Shown in pieces: positions 24,295 through 33,483 of a DNA stretch of 64,000 nt. How positions within the stretch are numbered: the stretch's first letter is position 1; every line of letters starts with the position of its first letter. The position numbers were made by a program, and so were the translations under genes. The stretch covers positions 2,666,001 to 2,730,000 of the forward strand of contig OX460916.1 of NCBI GenBank assembly GCA_949788275.1, given 5' to 3'. The stretch comes from Weeksellaceae bacterium (GTDB lineage Bacteria > Bacteroidota > Bacteroidia > Flavobacteriales > Weeksellaceae). The notes beneath the pieces are model-generated. The model was given only the letters and a program-made list of their open reading frames with translations, was not told where the DNA came from and searched no databases.

Positions 24295-26244
24295 TTATTT
24301 ATTCGCTTTCGGATTGGTGGTATAACTACGGTCATTGTACGAATGATAAGCCGCCATAACGTGAGCCAACGCATCTTTTGCTAACTCTTTATTCAGGGGA
24401 GCCTTTACAAAAGTGGAGTCGTTGATTATTTTAAATTGAAGCGGTTCTTTAGCGGGTTGTAAAATTACGACTTGGTCATCTACTCGAAACGCATTGATAT
24501 TATTAAACTGCATAATCGCTCTACCCGGTACATCGGCTCCTAGACGAAATAAATCGCGACCAGGCATTGGGTTGACGTTCGGAAGACCTACTAAATTTAG
24601 TAAACTTGGACCTAAATCGATTTGACTCGCCAGTTTTGTATATTTTTCGCCTTTGGGCACATTGGGACCAATAATTAAACCAGGGATTTTAAACTTATGA
24701 ATCGGCACGAGGTTCTTCCCATAAGTACGGGTGTTATGATCGGCAACAACAATAAAAATGGTGTTTTTAAAATAATCTTCTTTCTTGGCTAATTCAAAAA
24801 ATTTACCAATCGCGAAATCGGCATATTTCATGGCATTCTCAACCGTATTTTTCTTTTTCTTGTTGTATAATTCTATTCGTCCATCTGGAAATTCGAATGG
24901 ATCGTGGTTCGATGTCGAGAACATCAACGAAAAGAAGGGTTTTTCGCCTTGACTTTTAAAGTACTCGTTGGCTTTAACAGCTAAGTCTTCATCCGAGTAG
25001 CCCCAGGTTCCTTTCATCGCGTATGTATGCTTGTCTTGATCGAAACGAGACTGATCTATAATATGCTCAAAACCATTTCCACTGAAGAAAGAAGCCATGT
25101 TGTCGAAATTAGCCATACCACCATAAATAAAACTCGTATTGTATTGGTGATCTTTAAATAAGGAGGCCAATGTGAAAAATCCCTTTTGAGATCCACTTAA
25201 TTTAACCACACTTTCAGAAGGAGATGGAAGAAAACCCGTTAGAACTGCTTCAATACCTCTTACACTTCGGGTACCGGTAGAATATAGCTTTGTAAACAAT
25301 AAACCCTCTTTGGTTAAGGCATCAAATTCAGGTGTTAAAGGCAGCCCGCCTAAGCTACCAACGTATTCGGCACCTAAGCTTTCTTGTAAGAAAATGACTA
25401 AGTTATAGGGTCTTTCACGAATAGTATCGGGTTGAACACGGTGTAACAAAGGGGACGTAGGATCGATAAAATCGGTTTCATTCATGTATTTTTTCACCCG
25501 AGAAAAGGCTTCTTTGGGTTCCATTTCGCCGTACATTTTCCCTGCGTTCTGCTCATTTTTAATTGAATAAGCAGCATAAATAACGGTGTACAATGAATTT
25601 AATCCAACCGTATTCGTTAAATGGTCGGTAGAAAACATGGCATTACTCTCGTTAATTGGTCGTTTTGATACAAGACTACCACGAGCACCGAAGAAAAGTA
25701 AAAAACCTACAACTGGAAAGATCATTAATTTAACTCCATAGCGGACACTATCATCGGTTACATAAAACAACTTCTTTCGGTAGCGTATTAGTAAGAAGAC
25801 AAACAGACCTAAGACAACGATTGTTGAGATAATTGATCCCAAATAATTTTTAAATAATGTTCCCCCAATTTCTTTCGGGTAAATTAAGTAATCTAAGAAT
25901 ATGCGATTAGGTCGTGTATCGTATTGATACATAAAATCGGTTGTCGCCAGTTCCATCATTAAAAAAAAGGACAGCATTACAATCAAATAACCCGCTATAA
26001 ATCCATTGAATTTTAATATGACTTTATAGGGTAAAAAGAACAAAAATAGAGCAGGTAGAAGTGATAAATAAGAAAGCATTATCACATCAAACCGCAAACC
26101 GATGGGAAATAGATTCCAATAATCTTCCACTTCCACAATTCTTTCGTTGTATAAGAAAAAGATAACAATGCGGCTGATTGTCGTAATTAATAGCCCGAGT
26201 ATAAAAAAACTTAACAAAGGCTTAATAAATTTTATATTTTTCAT
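24295..26244 (-). CDS. LTA synthase-family membrane sulfatase/phosphotransferase
   Basis: 649 residues. Five hydrophobic helices in about 10-190, then an alkaline phosphatase-superfamily domain from about 275: Glu288 in FLQESLG, putative nucleophile Thr325 in STGTRSVRG, later VVADHNTRTYG with the metal-binding Asp-His. Bacteroidota make no lipoteichoic acid, so a phosphoglycerol or phosphoethanolamine transfer onto envelope glycans or lipids is more likely (inference). Monocistronic and leftward. The 285 bp upstream hold a 12-bp palindrome ACAATTAATTGT (26282-26293) and a terminator. Confidence 0.87.
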   Translation of the reverse strand: MKNIKFIKPLLSFFILGLLITTISRIVIFFLYNERIVEVEDYWNLFPIGLRFDVIMLSYLSLLPALFLFFLPYKVILKFNGFIAGYLIVMLSFFLMMELATTDFMYQYDTRPNRIFLDYLIYPKEIGGTLFKNYLGSIISTIVVLGLFVFLLIRYRKKLFYVTDDSVRYGVKLMIFPVVGFLLFFGARGSLVSKRPINESNAMFSTDHLTNTVGLNSLYTVIYAAYSIKNEQNAGKMYGEMEPKEAFSRVKKYMNETDFIDPTSPLLHRVQPDTIRERPYNLVIFLQESLGAEYVGSLGGLPLTPEFDALTKEGLLFTKLYSTGTRSVRGIEAVLTGFLPSPSESVVKLSGSQKGFFTLASLFKDHQYNTSFIYGGMANFDNMASFFSGNGFEHIIDQSRFDQDKHTYAMKGTWGYSDEDLAVKANEYFKSQGEKPFFSLMFSTSNHDPFEFPDGRIELYNKKKKNTVENAMKYADFAIGKFFELAKKEDYFKNTIFIVVADHNTRTYGKNLVPIHKFKIPGLIIGPNVPKGEKYTKLASQIDLGPSLLNLVGLPNVNPMPGRDLFRLGADVPGRAIMQFNNINAFRVDDQVVILQPAKEPLQFKIINDSTFVKAPLNKELAKDALAHVMAAYHSYNDRSYTTNPKANK

Positions 26245-26429
26245 AAAATCTTAGGTGATTTTGTTCATTTTGCGAAATAACACAATTAATTGTACATTTT
26301 ATGTAAACTTAAATTAATATCTCCTTAATTTTTTGTGCGTCTTTATCAGTTGTTGAGATAATGGCTTTGGTTCAATAAAAAAATGAGGAAATAAATTGAT
26401 CGATTTGTTGAAATTTAGAAACAAAGTAC

Positions 26430-26463
26430 AAAAAAAGCCTAGAAACTCTTCTAAGCTTTTTTA
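26430..26463 (-). terminator. Terminator of the siderophore-interacting protein gene
   Basis: 14-bp stem with one mismatch (AAAAAAGCCTAGAA against TTCTAAGCTTTTTT), loop ACTC; T-run on the minus strand. Confidence 0.8.
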
Positions 26464-26529
26464 TTTTTAATACAATATATTTTACGCAAAATAATGTTTG
26501 TAAGTAAATTACACGGCGTCAGTAATACG

Positions 26530-27372
26530 TTAAGGTTGATTCATCAATTCAAACCTCTCTATTTTCTCATGGCAAACCTCTAGTGCATTTTTCTCTGCTT
26601 TTCCAGCTTTCCAATGCGATGTACAAAAGAATTCGTCTTTTTTCCATTCGAGGTCATCTTTGAGAAACGACTTGATGGATTTAATCGATTGTGACTCGGC
26701 AGCGGCATAAACATAGCGTTTACCCGCTCTGCTTTTCGGAAAATTCTGTTGTTGAACCAAATCGGCTAAGGCCGTTCCTTTGCCAACGAGTGGATTGACC
26801 ACCCATTTGAAATCTAGACCTGCTTTTGAAGCTATCGGATGAATATCCTCTTTAGACGGCACTTCAATACAGACAATTCCTTTGGTGGTTGCGGGTAACG
26901 ACTCAATAATAACAGAGATCACGGGTAAACCCGTTAAATCGGCTGCTAAAAGAATAAAATCGGTTTTAGGCGTCAGTTCTTTTTTCTTTTCTTTCATTGA
27001 GACCCCAATACTATCGCCAACGCGAGCCTGATTGGCCCAGCGCGATCCAGCACCGTTCTCGCCATGATTGGCTACATCGATAATCAATTCGTTATTCACC
27101 GTATCTATGCCTCTTAAAGTGTAGGTACGAGAAACAGGTTTAAATTTATCTGAAGGAGAAATCCATTTATTATGTTTGGCGTCAAACTCAGCGTAATGAA
27201 TATCGCGAATACCTAAAGGAGGAAACAATAATTTACAACTTCCGCCCAGGGTAGTCCCTTTAAACACGTCCACATCTTCACTACCTAAAAATAGACGAAT
27301 TAAATGCGGAGTAACAAACTCTTTCTTGTTTAAGACGAATTTTTCTTTTGCAATTTTAACCTTCTCAGCCAT
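26530..27372 (-). CDS. Siderophore-interacting protein (FAD/NAD(P)H ferric reductase)
   Basis: 280 residues. FAD-binding half (about 1-130) with the SRTYTLRG motif (PVSRTYTLRG), then the SIP NAD(P)H-binding half with DFILLAADLTGLPVISVII and a C-terminal YVYAAAESQSIKSIKSFL block. Reduces ferric siderophore in the cytoplasm to free Fe2+. Monocistronic, with a Fur-box-like palindrome just before its ATG, matching the iron operon 2.6 kb away. Confidence 0.92.
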   Translation of the reverse strand: MAEKVKIAKEKFVLNKKEFVTPHLIRLFLGSEDVDVFKGTTLGGSCKLLFPPLGIRDIHYAEFDAKHNKWISPSDKFKPVSRTYTLRGIDTVNNELIIDVANHGENGAGSRWANQARVGDSIGVSMKEKKKELTPKTDFILLAADLTGLPVISVIIESLPATTKGIVCIEVPSKEDIHPIASKAGLDFKWVVNPLVGKGTALADLVQQQNFPKSRAGKRYVYAAAESQSIKSIKSFLKDDLEWKKDEFFCTSHWKAGKAEKNALEVCHEKIERFELMNQP

Positions 27373-27377
27373 TTTTT

Positions 27378-27396
27378 ATTTAGATTTAATCTAATT
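27378..27396 (-). promoter_or_regulatory. Fur-box-like palindrome of the SIP gene
   Basis: ATTTAGATTTAATCTAATT, a 9-1-9 palindrome with one mismatch, 6 bp before the ATG. A second pair of half sites (ATCTAAATTTAGAC, 27409-27422) follows. Between them a TATTTTCG on the minus strand (27401-27408) is one base off TAnnTTTG. Confidence 0.55.
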
Positions 27397-27535
27397 TAAC
27401 GCGAAAATAATCTAAATTTAGACAGGTTAAAAATAAAAATATGTTAAAAACAGTTTGACAATTTTTTAACGTTGCTTTATTTATAATTTACTACCTTAAA
27501 CTTTTCTTAGAAGAACGACTATAAAAAATAATGAA

Positions 27536-28291
27536 ATGAGTGAAATTTGTGGAAACAAGGAAATGAAGAATAATCGTTCGCTTATCTTAGAGGGAGGATT
27601 CAACTTTCGTGACCTTGGTGGAATCGTTAACAAAGATGGACGTGTCATCAGATCGGGTATTTTATACAGAGGAGCTGAACTAAGCAACTTAACCGACTCC
27701 GATTTAGAAAAACTCAATCAAATTCCCATTCGTACGATTGTCGACTTTCGTACAACCTATGAACGAGCGAAGAATCCTGATAAAATTCCAAACACCTGCA
27801 TTAACGAAATGCATTTGGATATTATTTCGGGTAATTTCTATACCCTTTTAGAGGAAATAAAAAACGGTCAGAAAGAACCTAAGCAGTTTATGATTGATTT
27901 GAATGTTACATTTGCAAAAGATGATAATTCCGTAACACAGTTCACGGCATTTTTTGAGATTATTCAGAACCAATCACTGCATCCTATTTTATTTCATTGC
28001 ACAGCAGGAAAAGACCGTACTGGCTTTGCCTCTGCCCTTATTTTAAGTGCTTTGAATGTTGATATGGATACCATCATAGACGATTACATCCTATCGAATC
28101 AATATGTAGAGAGCAACTATGCCCATCTTTTAAATCTCAATCCTAAGTTTAAAGATTTACTGATTGTGTGCCCCGAATACATTCAACGTTCATTTAAGTA
28201 CATTGAAGAACAACACGGATCTGTCAAAAATTATTTAGAAAACGTCTTAAAGGTTGATCTCGACCTGATGCAAAAATTATATCTAGAATAA
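27536..28291 (+). CDS. Tyrosine-protein phosphatase (Y_phosphatase3/DSP type)
   Basis: 251 residues. N-terminal GGFNFRDLGG signature (20-29), active-site loop HCTAGKDRTG with nucleophile Cys155 and Arg161, followed by helices typical of the bacterial LipA/PTPB-like family. Substrate (phosphotyrosine or phosphoinositide) unknown. ATG at 27536 is used; Met10 is an alternative. Monocistronic. Confidence 0.9.
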   Translation: MSEICGNKEMKNNRSLILEGGFNFRDLGGIVNKDGRVIRSGILYRGAELSNLTDSDLEKLNQIPIRTIVDFRTTYERAKNPDKIPNTCINEMHLDIISGNFYTLLEEIKNGQKEPKQFMIDLNVTFAKDDNSVTQFTAFFEIIQNQSLHPILFHCTAGKDRTGFASALILSALNVDMDTIIDDYILSNQYVESNYAHLLNLNPKFKDLLIVCPEYIQRSFKYIEEQHGSVKNYLENVLKVDLDLMQKLYLE

Positions 28292-28316
28292 AAGCGATCC
28301 TAGGATCGCTTTTTTA
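28290..28316. terminator. Terminator between the phosphatase and P-type ATPase genes
   Basis: AAAAGCGATCC-TA-GGATCGCTTTT, 11-bp perfect stem, T-run; convergent genes. Confidence 0.9.
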
Positions 28317-28336
28317 TTGAAAGGATCACAATGACC

Positions 28337-30277
28337 TTACTTAAACTTCATTTTCTGAATACGCACCGCGTTTAAAATAGCTACCAGCGCTACGCCCACA
28401 TCGGCAAAAACGGCTTCCCACATATTCGCAAGCCCCCCAGCACCTAAGATTAAAACAATAATTTTAACCCCAAAAGCCAAACTAATATTCTGCAGCACAA
28501 TTTTCTTTGTTTCCCGGCTAATTTGAATAGCTGTAGCAATCTTAGAAGGCTGATCGGTCTGTATGACCATATCGGCGGTTTCAATAGCCGCATCACTCCC
28601 TAAACCACCCATAGCGATTCCTATATCACTCAGTGCTAGAACAGGTGCGTCATTAATTCCATCGCCTACAAAAGCAATCACCGAATCCTTCTTGGTTTTC
28701 ATCGCTTCGACCTTCGCTACTTTCCCTTCAGGCAATAGTCCACCAAAAGCAGAATCAATCCCTACTTCAAGTGCAACCTTTTGGGTGATCGAATCCTTAT
28801 CACCACTCAACATCACTGTTTTTTGAACGCCTAAAGCTTTCATGCGTAGAATGGCTTCTTTGGCATCGGGTTTAATTTTATCGGCGATGGTGATATAACC
28901 AATATAGACCTTATCAATGGCCACGGTCACAATACTCTCAATAATCTGATCGATTTCAGTGGGATAGCTCACATCAAAATGCTTTAAAAGCGCTGTATTC
29001 CCAACCATAATATCTTGTCCATCAATTCGTCCGGCTAAACCTTTACCTGGAATTTCATGCACATTATCAGCCTTCACCGACGATGGATGATAGGCAACAA
29101 TCGCCTGAGCTATGGGGTGAGTCGATTGCATTTCAATCGCCGAAACCATATCCAAAAAGTCATTTTGATCAATTGACGAAACAATTTCTTGCACTTTAAA
29201 AACCCCTTCGGTTAGAGTTCCTGTTTTATCCATCACCACTGTGTCCACTTTGGCCATTAACTCTAGAAAATTAGAGCCTTTAAACAAGATTCCATTTCGT
29301 GAAGCTGCACCAATACCACCAAAATAACCCAATGGGATAGAAATAACCAATGCACACGGACAAGAGACCACTAAGAACACCAATCCACGGTATAACCAAT
29401 CGTTAAACACATAGTTTTCAACAAAAAGGGCGGGTAAAAGCGCCAAAGCCAACGCTAAAAAGAAAACGATTGGGGTATAAATCTTGGCAAATTTCCGAAT
29501 AAACAATTCCGTTGGAGCCTTTCTAGAATTGGCTTCTTGCACCATTTCAAGAATTTTAGCCAAAGAACTATCCTTGTATAGTTTTGTGGTTTGTACTTCC
29601 ACCACATTTTCCAAATTAATCATTCCTGTAAGCACCGTTTCGCCCGTTTTATACGAAGAAGGTTTGCTTTCGCCCGTCAACGCCGAAGTATTAAAACTAC
29701 CTTTATCAGAAAGCATTATACCATCTAAAGGGATTTTTTCACCTACACGCACCTGAATACGCTCACCGATAGCCACTTCTTCCGGATTTACAATGGTAAA
29801 GGCATTATTTCGCCAAACATTGGCTTCATTGGGACGGATATCCAAAAGGGCCTTTATATTACCCTTTGCTTTATTTACAGCCGCCTCTTGAAACAATTCA
29901 CCAATGGTATAAAAAATCATTACAGCCACCCCTTCCGGATATTCACCGATGAAGAAAGCACCTAAAGTAGCCACGCCCATCAATGAAAACTCATTAAAAA
30001 AGTCCAATTTAGCAAACAACTCAACCGCTTCTCTCCAAACCGGAAAAGCAACAGGGATATAGGCTAAACTATACCAAATAAGAGCTATATAGGGCTGAAA
30101 AAACCATTCTGACTTTAAAACATACTGAATAAATAAACCCGAAAAGAAAAACAGAAAACTAAGCCCTAAAGTATATTTACTGTTCATATCTCCATGGTTA
30201 TGATCGTGATCGTCGTTCGTTTGTACTGTTTTTTTTGGTTCTTCTGTACCACAACAGTCACTACTGCATTTTGCCAT
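28337..30277 (-). CDS. Heavy-metal P1B-type ATPase
   Basis: 646 residues. Cys- and His-rich N-terminus (CSSDCC and DDHDHNHGD within the first 30 residues) in place of an HMA domain. Actuator TGES (201-204), CPC transport motif at 306-308, phosphorylated Asp350 in DKTGT, and GDGINDAP in the P domain; eight helices expected. This CPC set with a His-rich tail fits Zn2+/Cd2+/Pb2+ export (ZntA/CadA-like), inferred. A -7 element on the minus strand (CAAAGATA, 30302-30309) precedes it. Confidence 0.92.
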   Translation of the reverse strand: MAKCSSDCCGTEEPKKTVQTNDDHDHNHGDMNSKYTLGLSFLFFFSGLFIQYVLKSEWFFQPYIALIWYSLAYIPVAFPVWREAVELFAKLDFFNEFSLMGVATLGAFFIGEYPEGVAVMIFYTIGELFQEAAVNKAKGNIKALLDIRPNEANVWRNNAFTIVNPEEVAIGERIQVRVGEKIPLDGIMLSDKGSFNTSALTGESKPSSYKTGETVLTGMINLENVVEVQTTKLYKDSSLAKILEMVQEANSRKAPTELFIRKFAKIYTPIVFFLALALALLPALFVENYVFNDWLYRGLVFLVVSCPCALVISIPLGYFGGIGAASRNGILFKGSNFLELMAKVDTVVMDKTGTLTEGVFKVQEIVSSIDQNDFLDMVSAIEMQSTHPIAQAIVAYHPSSVKADNVHEIPGKGLAGRIDGQDIMVGNTALLKHFDVSYPTEIDQIIESIVTVAIDKVYIGYITIADKIKPDAKEAILRMKALGVQKTVMLSGDKDSITQKVALEVGIDSAFGGLLPEGKVAKVEAMKTKKDSVIAFVGDGINDAPVLALSDIGIAMGGLGSDAAIETADMVIQTDQPSKIATAIQISRETKKIVLQNISLAFGVKIIVLILGAGGLANMWEAVFADVGVALVAILNAVRIQKMKFK

Positions 30278-30340
30278 ATCGTTTGTATTTTAATTCTTTA
30301 CCAAAGATAAGTCCCCATCCCTGCAATTGAATTGCAAAGA

Positions 30341-30480
30341 AAGAGGGGTAAAAAGGTTTAAAATGGTTTAAGGTTTAATTTTCTACCATCCATATACTAC
30401 TATCTAATTACTACCATCTAAACACTAACAATGGGCGAATTGCGATTCGCTTCTACCAACGGTCGAATTGCGATTCGCCA
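30341..30480. repeat. Intergenic repeat, left module only (reversed)
   Basis: GTTTAAGGTTTAATTTTCTA, a degenerate TACTATCTAATTAC stretch and two degraded palindromes (30433-30452, 30461-30480; each differs from the type sequence at its ends). Same module as at 15041 but in the opposite orientation, with no hairpin or G+C-rich part. The gap 30278-30664 holds no gene. Confidence 0.75.
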
Positions 30481-30664
30481 CTACTAATGAAATATTTTTT
30501 GTAAAACAAATTACAATTCACTGTTATTCAATTATTTAATTGCATTGTAGATTGTTTAATCAGTTTGCAAGAAGCTTACAACCCGTTTACCAAACATTGG
30601 GTAGAAATGCGCCTACATTTGCTTTAGAAAATCAAACAAAATTTAATTTTAAAAAACAATCATT

Positions 30665-30922
30665 ATGAAAAAAATCGTTTTAAATGTATTCGCAGTAGTC
30701 GCTTTAGTAGTCGCAGTAGCATCTTGTACAGACAAAAAAACAGACGCCTTAGTTGAACCAGCAACAGGTACAGACTCTACAACAATCGTTGTTGATTCAG
30801 CCTTAGTTGAAACACCAGAAGGTGATACAGCCCTTATAGAGACTATTGAAACAACCACACCCGTTGTAACAGAAGAAGTAAAAACAGATGCACCCGTTGA
30901 AGCAACTCAACCAGCAAAATAA
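30665..30922 (+). CDS. Small Thr/Val/Glu-rich lipoprotein
   Basis: 85 residues: signal MKKIVLNVFAVVALVVAVAS with lipobox Cys21, then an acidic disordered tail of alternating Thr, Val, Glu and Pro (TIETTTPVVTEEVKTDAPVE). No domain recognised. Such tails are common among short Bacteroidota lipoproteins and may span the envelope. Monocistronic. Confidence 0.8.
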   Translation: MKKIVLNVFAVVALVVAVASCTDKKTDALVEPATGTDSTTIVVDSALVETPEGDTALIETIETTTPVVTEEVKTDAPVEATQPAK

Positions 30923-30943
30923 CCGATTAATCGCTAAAACAGG

Positions 30944-30971
30944 AGCCACTTTTTTCAAAGTGGCTTTTTTT
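30944..30971. terminator. Terminator between the lipoprotein gene and holB
   Basis: AGCCACTTT-TTTC-AAAGTGGCT and 6 more T; convergent genes. Confidence 0.9.
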
Positions 30972-32094
30972 ATGCGTTTTTACGATGTAAATAGCGGGTT
31001 AACTTAATGGAGAGGTCAAATAAGACAAATTTAGAATTGGCATTTCGTTCAATATGATAGGAGGCCTCATTCAGTTCAGTCAGGATTTCTTGAACATTCG
31101 CCCCATGGATAAAAGGCGCAAATCCTTGCCATTTAAAGCCATCGGTTTTTATTTCTAACGAAACCAATTCATTGGTCGCGTAGTTTTTTAATAAGGCTTG
31201 TCGGAAAACTTCAGAACAATACGCGAGGAAGCTTTTTTGTTCGTCTCTACTCCAAGCCGATAGTTCGGTAGACCAGGTTAACAAATCTTTTAAGACCACG
31301 GGTGTCTTTGCCGCCATAAATGCTTTTCTAACCCATGTAATAAAGTATTGTTCGTACAAGGCGTTATCGTGGTGTAATAAACCCAGGGCGTGTCGTATAT
31401 TTCCTTGGCTCACAACTGCCAATTCAGATGCTGTTGAAGCCAATACTTGGTGTTGTTTAACCAAGAATTCGCTGACATCCGACGATGTTAAACGGGGAAC
31501 CTTGACCAGCTGACAGCGTGATAAAATGGTGGGTAATATCAGATCTTCCCGTTCGGTAACCAATAAAAAGATGGTGTTTGTGGGCGGTTCTTCTATAATT
31601 TTAAGCAATTTATTGGCCGCTGAAGTATTAAATAATTCTGGAAGCCAGATCAGCATGACTTTATAACCCCCTTCATAAGCATTTAAGCTTAAGGTTTTAA
31701 TCACCTCATCGGCCTCGTCGGCATTGATAAGGCCTTGTTTCTTTTCGGCTCCAATTTGCTTCATCCAATCCAAGTACGTTCCATACGGTTGCTCATGAAG
31801 AAAAGTACGCCAATCTGCCAAATAATTTTTAGACAACGCCTTCTTTACCTGATCGGTAGTGGTCATTGGAAACGAAAAATGCAAATCGGGATGTTGCAGG
31901 TTAATCAATTTTTGGGGTGCAATCTTCGAATTCCCACTGCTAAGAATGGTTTGTGCATAAGCAATCGCCATGGCTAATGTGCCCGATCCCTCAGAACCTA
32001 CAAACAATTGTGCATGACTAATTCGATGTTCTTTTATCGAATTTTGAAGTTGATTCTTTAACGGTTGCTGTCCACAAATTTTATCCCAAAACAT
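30970..32094 (-). CDS. holB: DNA polymerase III subunit delta'
   Basis: 374 residues from the ATG at 32094 (MFWDKICGQQPLKNQLQ). The frame runs further up, but the -7 element TATCTTTG (minus strand, 32100-32107) lies inside that extension and fixes the start. AAA+ clamp-loader fold: SHAQLFVGSEGSGTLA is a P-loop lacking its Lys, as expected for the non-hydrolysing delta' subunit; PTNTIFLLVTER and ILSRCQLV match sensor and box VII regions. No zinc cysteines. Divergent from the Fur-family gene. Confidence 0.88.
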   Translation of the reverse strand: MFWDKICGQQPLKNQLQNSIKEHRISHAQLFVGSEGSGTLAMAIAYAQTILSSGNSKIAPQKLINLQHPDLHFSFPMTTTDQVKKALSKNYLADWRTFLHEQPYGTYLDWMKQIGAEKKQGLINADEADEVIKTLSLNAYEGGYKVMLIWLPELFNTSAANKLLKIIEEPPTNTIFLLVTEREDLILPTILSRCQLVKVPRLTSSDVSEFLVKQHQVLASTASELAVVSQGNIRHALGLLHHDNALYEQYFITWVRKAFMAAKTPVVLKDLLTWSTELSAWSRDEQKSFLAYCSEVFRQALLKNYATNELVSLEIKTDGFKWQGFAPFIHGANVQEILTELNEASYHIERNANSKFVLFDLSIKLTRYLHRKNA

Positions 32095-32099
32095 AAGCT

Positions 32100-32107
32100 C
32101 AAAGATA
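32100..32107 (-). promoter_or_regulatory. -7 element of holB, start-proximal
   Basis: Minus-strand TATCTTTG, 5 nt before the ATG; leaderless transcript likely. Confidence 0.55.
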
Positions 32108-32179
32108 ACGTTTTTCATAGAGCTAAAGAACTGCATGTCCAAAATTCTTTGTAAATTTGAGTAATCAACGTATCTTAAA

Positions 32180-32593
32180 ATGGGCCAACAAAACTTAATT
32201 AAAGAGTTAGAAAATCGCGCGATATCGCCAACGGCTATGCGTTTATTGGTATTAGATCAGCTTAAAAAAGCTTCTGTAGCCATGAGTTTAGCCGATTTAG
32301 AGATTGCTCTTGATCAGGCTGATAGAACAACCATTTATCGAAGCTTAAAAAAATTTGAAGAAAATAAGCTCATTCATTCCATTGAAGACGGAACGGGTTC
32401 AGTGAAATATGCCCTTTGCGAAAGTAACTGTCAGTGTACACCCGAGTTTACCCATGCCCATTTTCATTGCAACAATTGTGAACAAACCTTTTGTTTACGC
32501 AATGTTCATCTTCCCGATCTTTCTCTGCCCAAAAACTTTGTCGCTGAAAATAGTTCTTTTGTGATTAAAGGCCGATGCGATCATTGTCGGTAA
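32180..32593 (+). CDS. Fur-family metal-dependent repressor (Zur-like)
   Basis: 137 residues: winged helix (about 10-80, DQADRTTIYRSLKKFEE), then a metal-binding half with HAHFHC (His92, His94, His96, Cys97), Cys100, and a C-terminal Cys133/Cys136 pair forming the structural zinc site. No acidic C-terminal His-rich tail as in Fur, so Zur or PerR type is likelier (inference). A -7 element TAAATTTG (32152-32159) lies 20 bp before the ATG. It may not be the regulator of the iron genes in this window. Confidence 0.85.
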   Translation: MGQQNLIKELENRAISPTAMRLLVLDQLKKASVAMSLADLEIALDQADRTTIYRSLKKFEENKLIHSIEDGTGSVKYALCESNCQCTPEFTHAHFHCNNCEQTFCLRNVHLPDLSLPKNFVAENSSFVIKGRCDHCR

Positions 32594-32595
32594 GT

Positions 32596-32794
32596 AATTC
32601 GTAATTAGATGTTAGATGTTAGTAATTAGATATTAGTATATAGACGGTAGGGGCGAATCGCAATTCGCCCATCGTTAGTGTTTAGATGGTAGTAATTAGA
32701 TGTTAGTATATAGATTTTAGATTTCAGAAAATTAAACCTTAAACTATTAACCTTAAACAGTATAAACTTTAAACTTCTTAAACCTCTTTAAACG
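32596..32794. repeat. Intergenic repeat, left module (second full copy)
   Basis: TTAGATGTTAGTAATTAGAT-type repeats, palindrome at 32651-32670, AAATTAAACCTTAAAC, and TTAAAC repeats, in the same orientation as 15041-15260. Confidence 0.85.
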
Positions 32795-32949
32795 CCAAAT
32801 CGCTAACGTGTTCGGAATCGAACACGTTAGCGATTTGGTTCTGCGGCAGGGATAGCAACGGCATCCTTTGCTGCCACCTTCTGTTACAACTCTTCGAAAT
32901 GTTCTTGCAGCAAAGATAGAGTGTATAGCCCGGCGCGTAGCGGCCGCCC
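32795..32949. repeat. Intergenic repeat, right module with a different hairpin
   Basis: Perfect 20-bp arms (32795-32814, 32819-32838) around GAAT. The inner AACGTGTTCG is shared with the copy at 15261, the outer 10 bp are not. The G+C-rich part down to GCGGCCGCCC is almost the same as the first copy. Together with its left module it fills the gap between the Fur-family gene and the lipoprotein gene. Confidence 0.85.
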
Positions 32950-33025
32950 AAAAAGAGATAAACATCCATAAGTTAATGTTAGTGTGTTCATTAAACGAGC
33001 ATGAACGGGATTGTTGTAAAAGGTT

Positions 33026-33033
33026 TATATTTG
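33026..33033 (+). promoter_or_regulatory. -7 element of the DUF4878 lipoprotein gene
   Basis: TATATTTG, perfect TAnnTTTG, 34 bp before the ATG. Confidence 0.6.
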
Positions 33034-33067
33034 CGTTTTTAATATAAACAATCTAACATTTACTATT

Positions 33068-33481
33068 ATGAAACGAAACAAAATGAAACATTTTATTACC
33101 GTAACGCTTACGGCATTTTTACTAATTGGTTTTACAGCTTGTAGCGGTGGTAAAAACTCGCCAGAAGGGGTGACAAAAGATTTTTTAACGGCTATGCAGA
33201 AGGTTGATTTAGAGAAAGCGAAAGAGCTTTGTGCACCTGAAACAGCTTCTTTAATTACCATGATGGAAACCTATGGTAAAGCAGAGATGGAAAAAGCGAA
33301 ACTGGAAGCCAAAGACAAAGGCGTAAAGGAGATTAAAATTATTTCATCTAAAATTGATGGTGATAAAGCAAAAGTGGTTTATACTGCTGGCGATGAGAAA
33401 GAAGAGACCATGGACCTAAAGAAAATTGATGGTAAATGGAAAGTGAGCGTTGATAAAGAAGGAATGAACAAAGAGCAATAA
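33068..33481 (+). CDS. DUF4878 lipoprotein
   Basis: 137 residues (or 132 from the second ATG at 33083). Signal ending in lipobox FTACS, then an NTF2-like fold: SPEGVTKDFLTAMQKVDLEKAKELC, then beta strands AKVVYTAGDEKEETMDLKKIDGKWKV. Function of DUF4878 is unknown. Its intrinsic terminator lies in the beginning of the next open frame. Confidence 0.85.
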   Translation: MKRNKMKHFITVTLTAFLLIGFTACSGGKNSPEGVTKDFLTAMQKVDLEKAKELCAPETASLITMMETYGKAEMEKAKLEAKDKGVKEIKIISSKIDGDKAKVVYTAGDEKEETMDLKKIDGKWKVSVDKEGMNKEQ

Positions 33482-33483
33482 GC

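Noticed and set aside
30665-30922. Leftward 69-codon frame over the small lipoprotein gene
   Set aside because: The rightward frame has a lipoprotein signal and a terminator; the leftward one has neither.
32753-32969. Two leftward open frames of about 63-70 codons across the G+C-rich repeat
   Set aside because: They lie fully in the dispersed repeat with its hairpins, have an odd Arg/Cys-rich composition, and the frame is not kept in the other copies.
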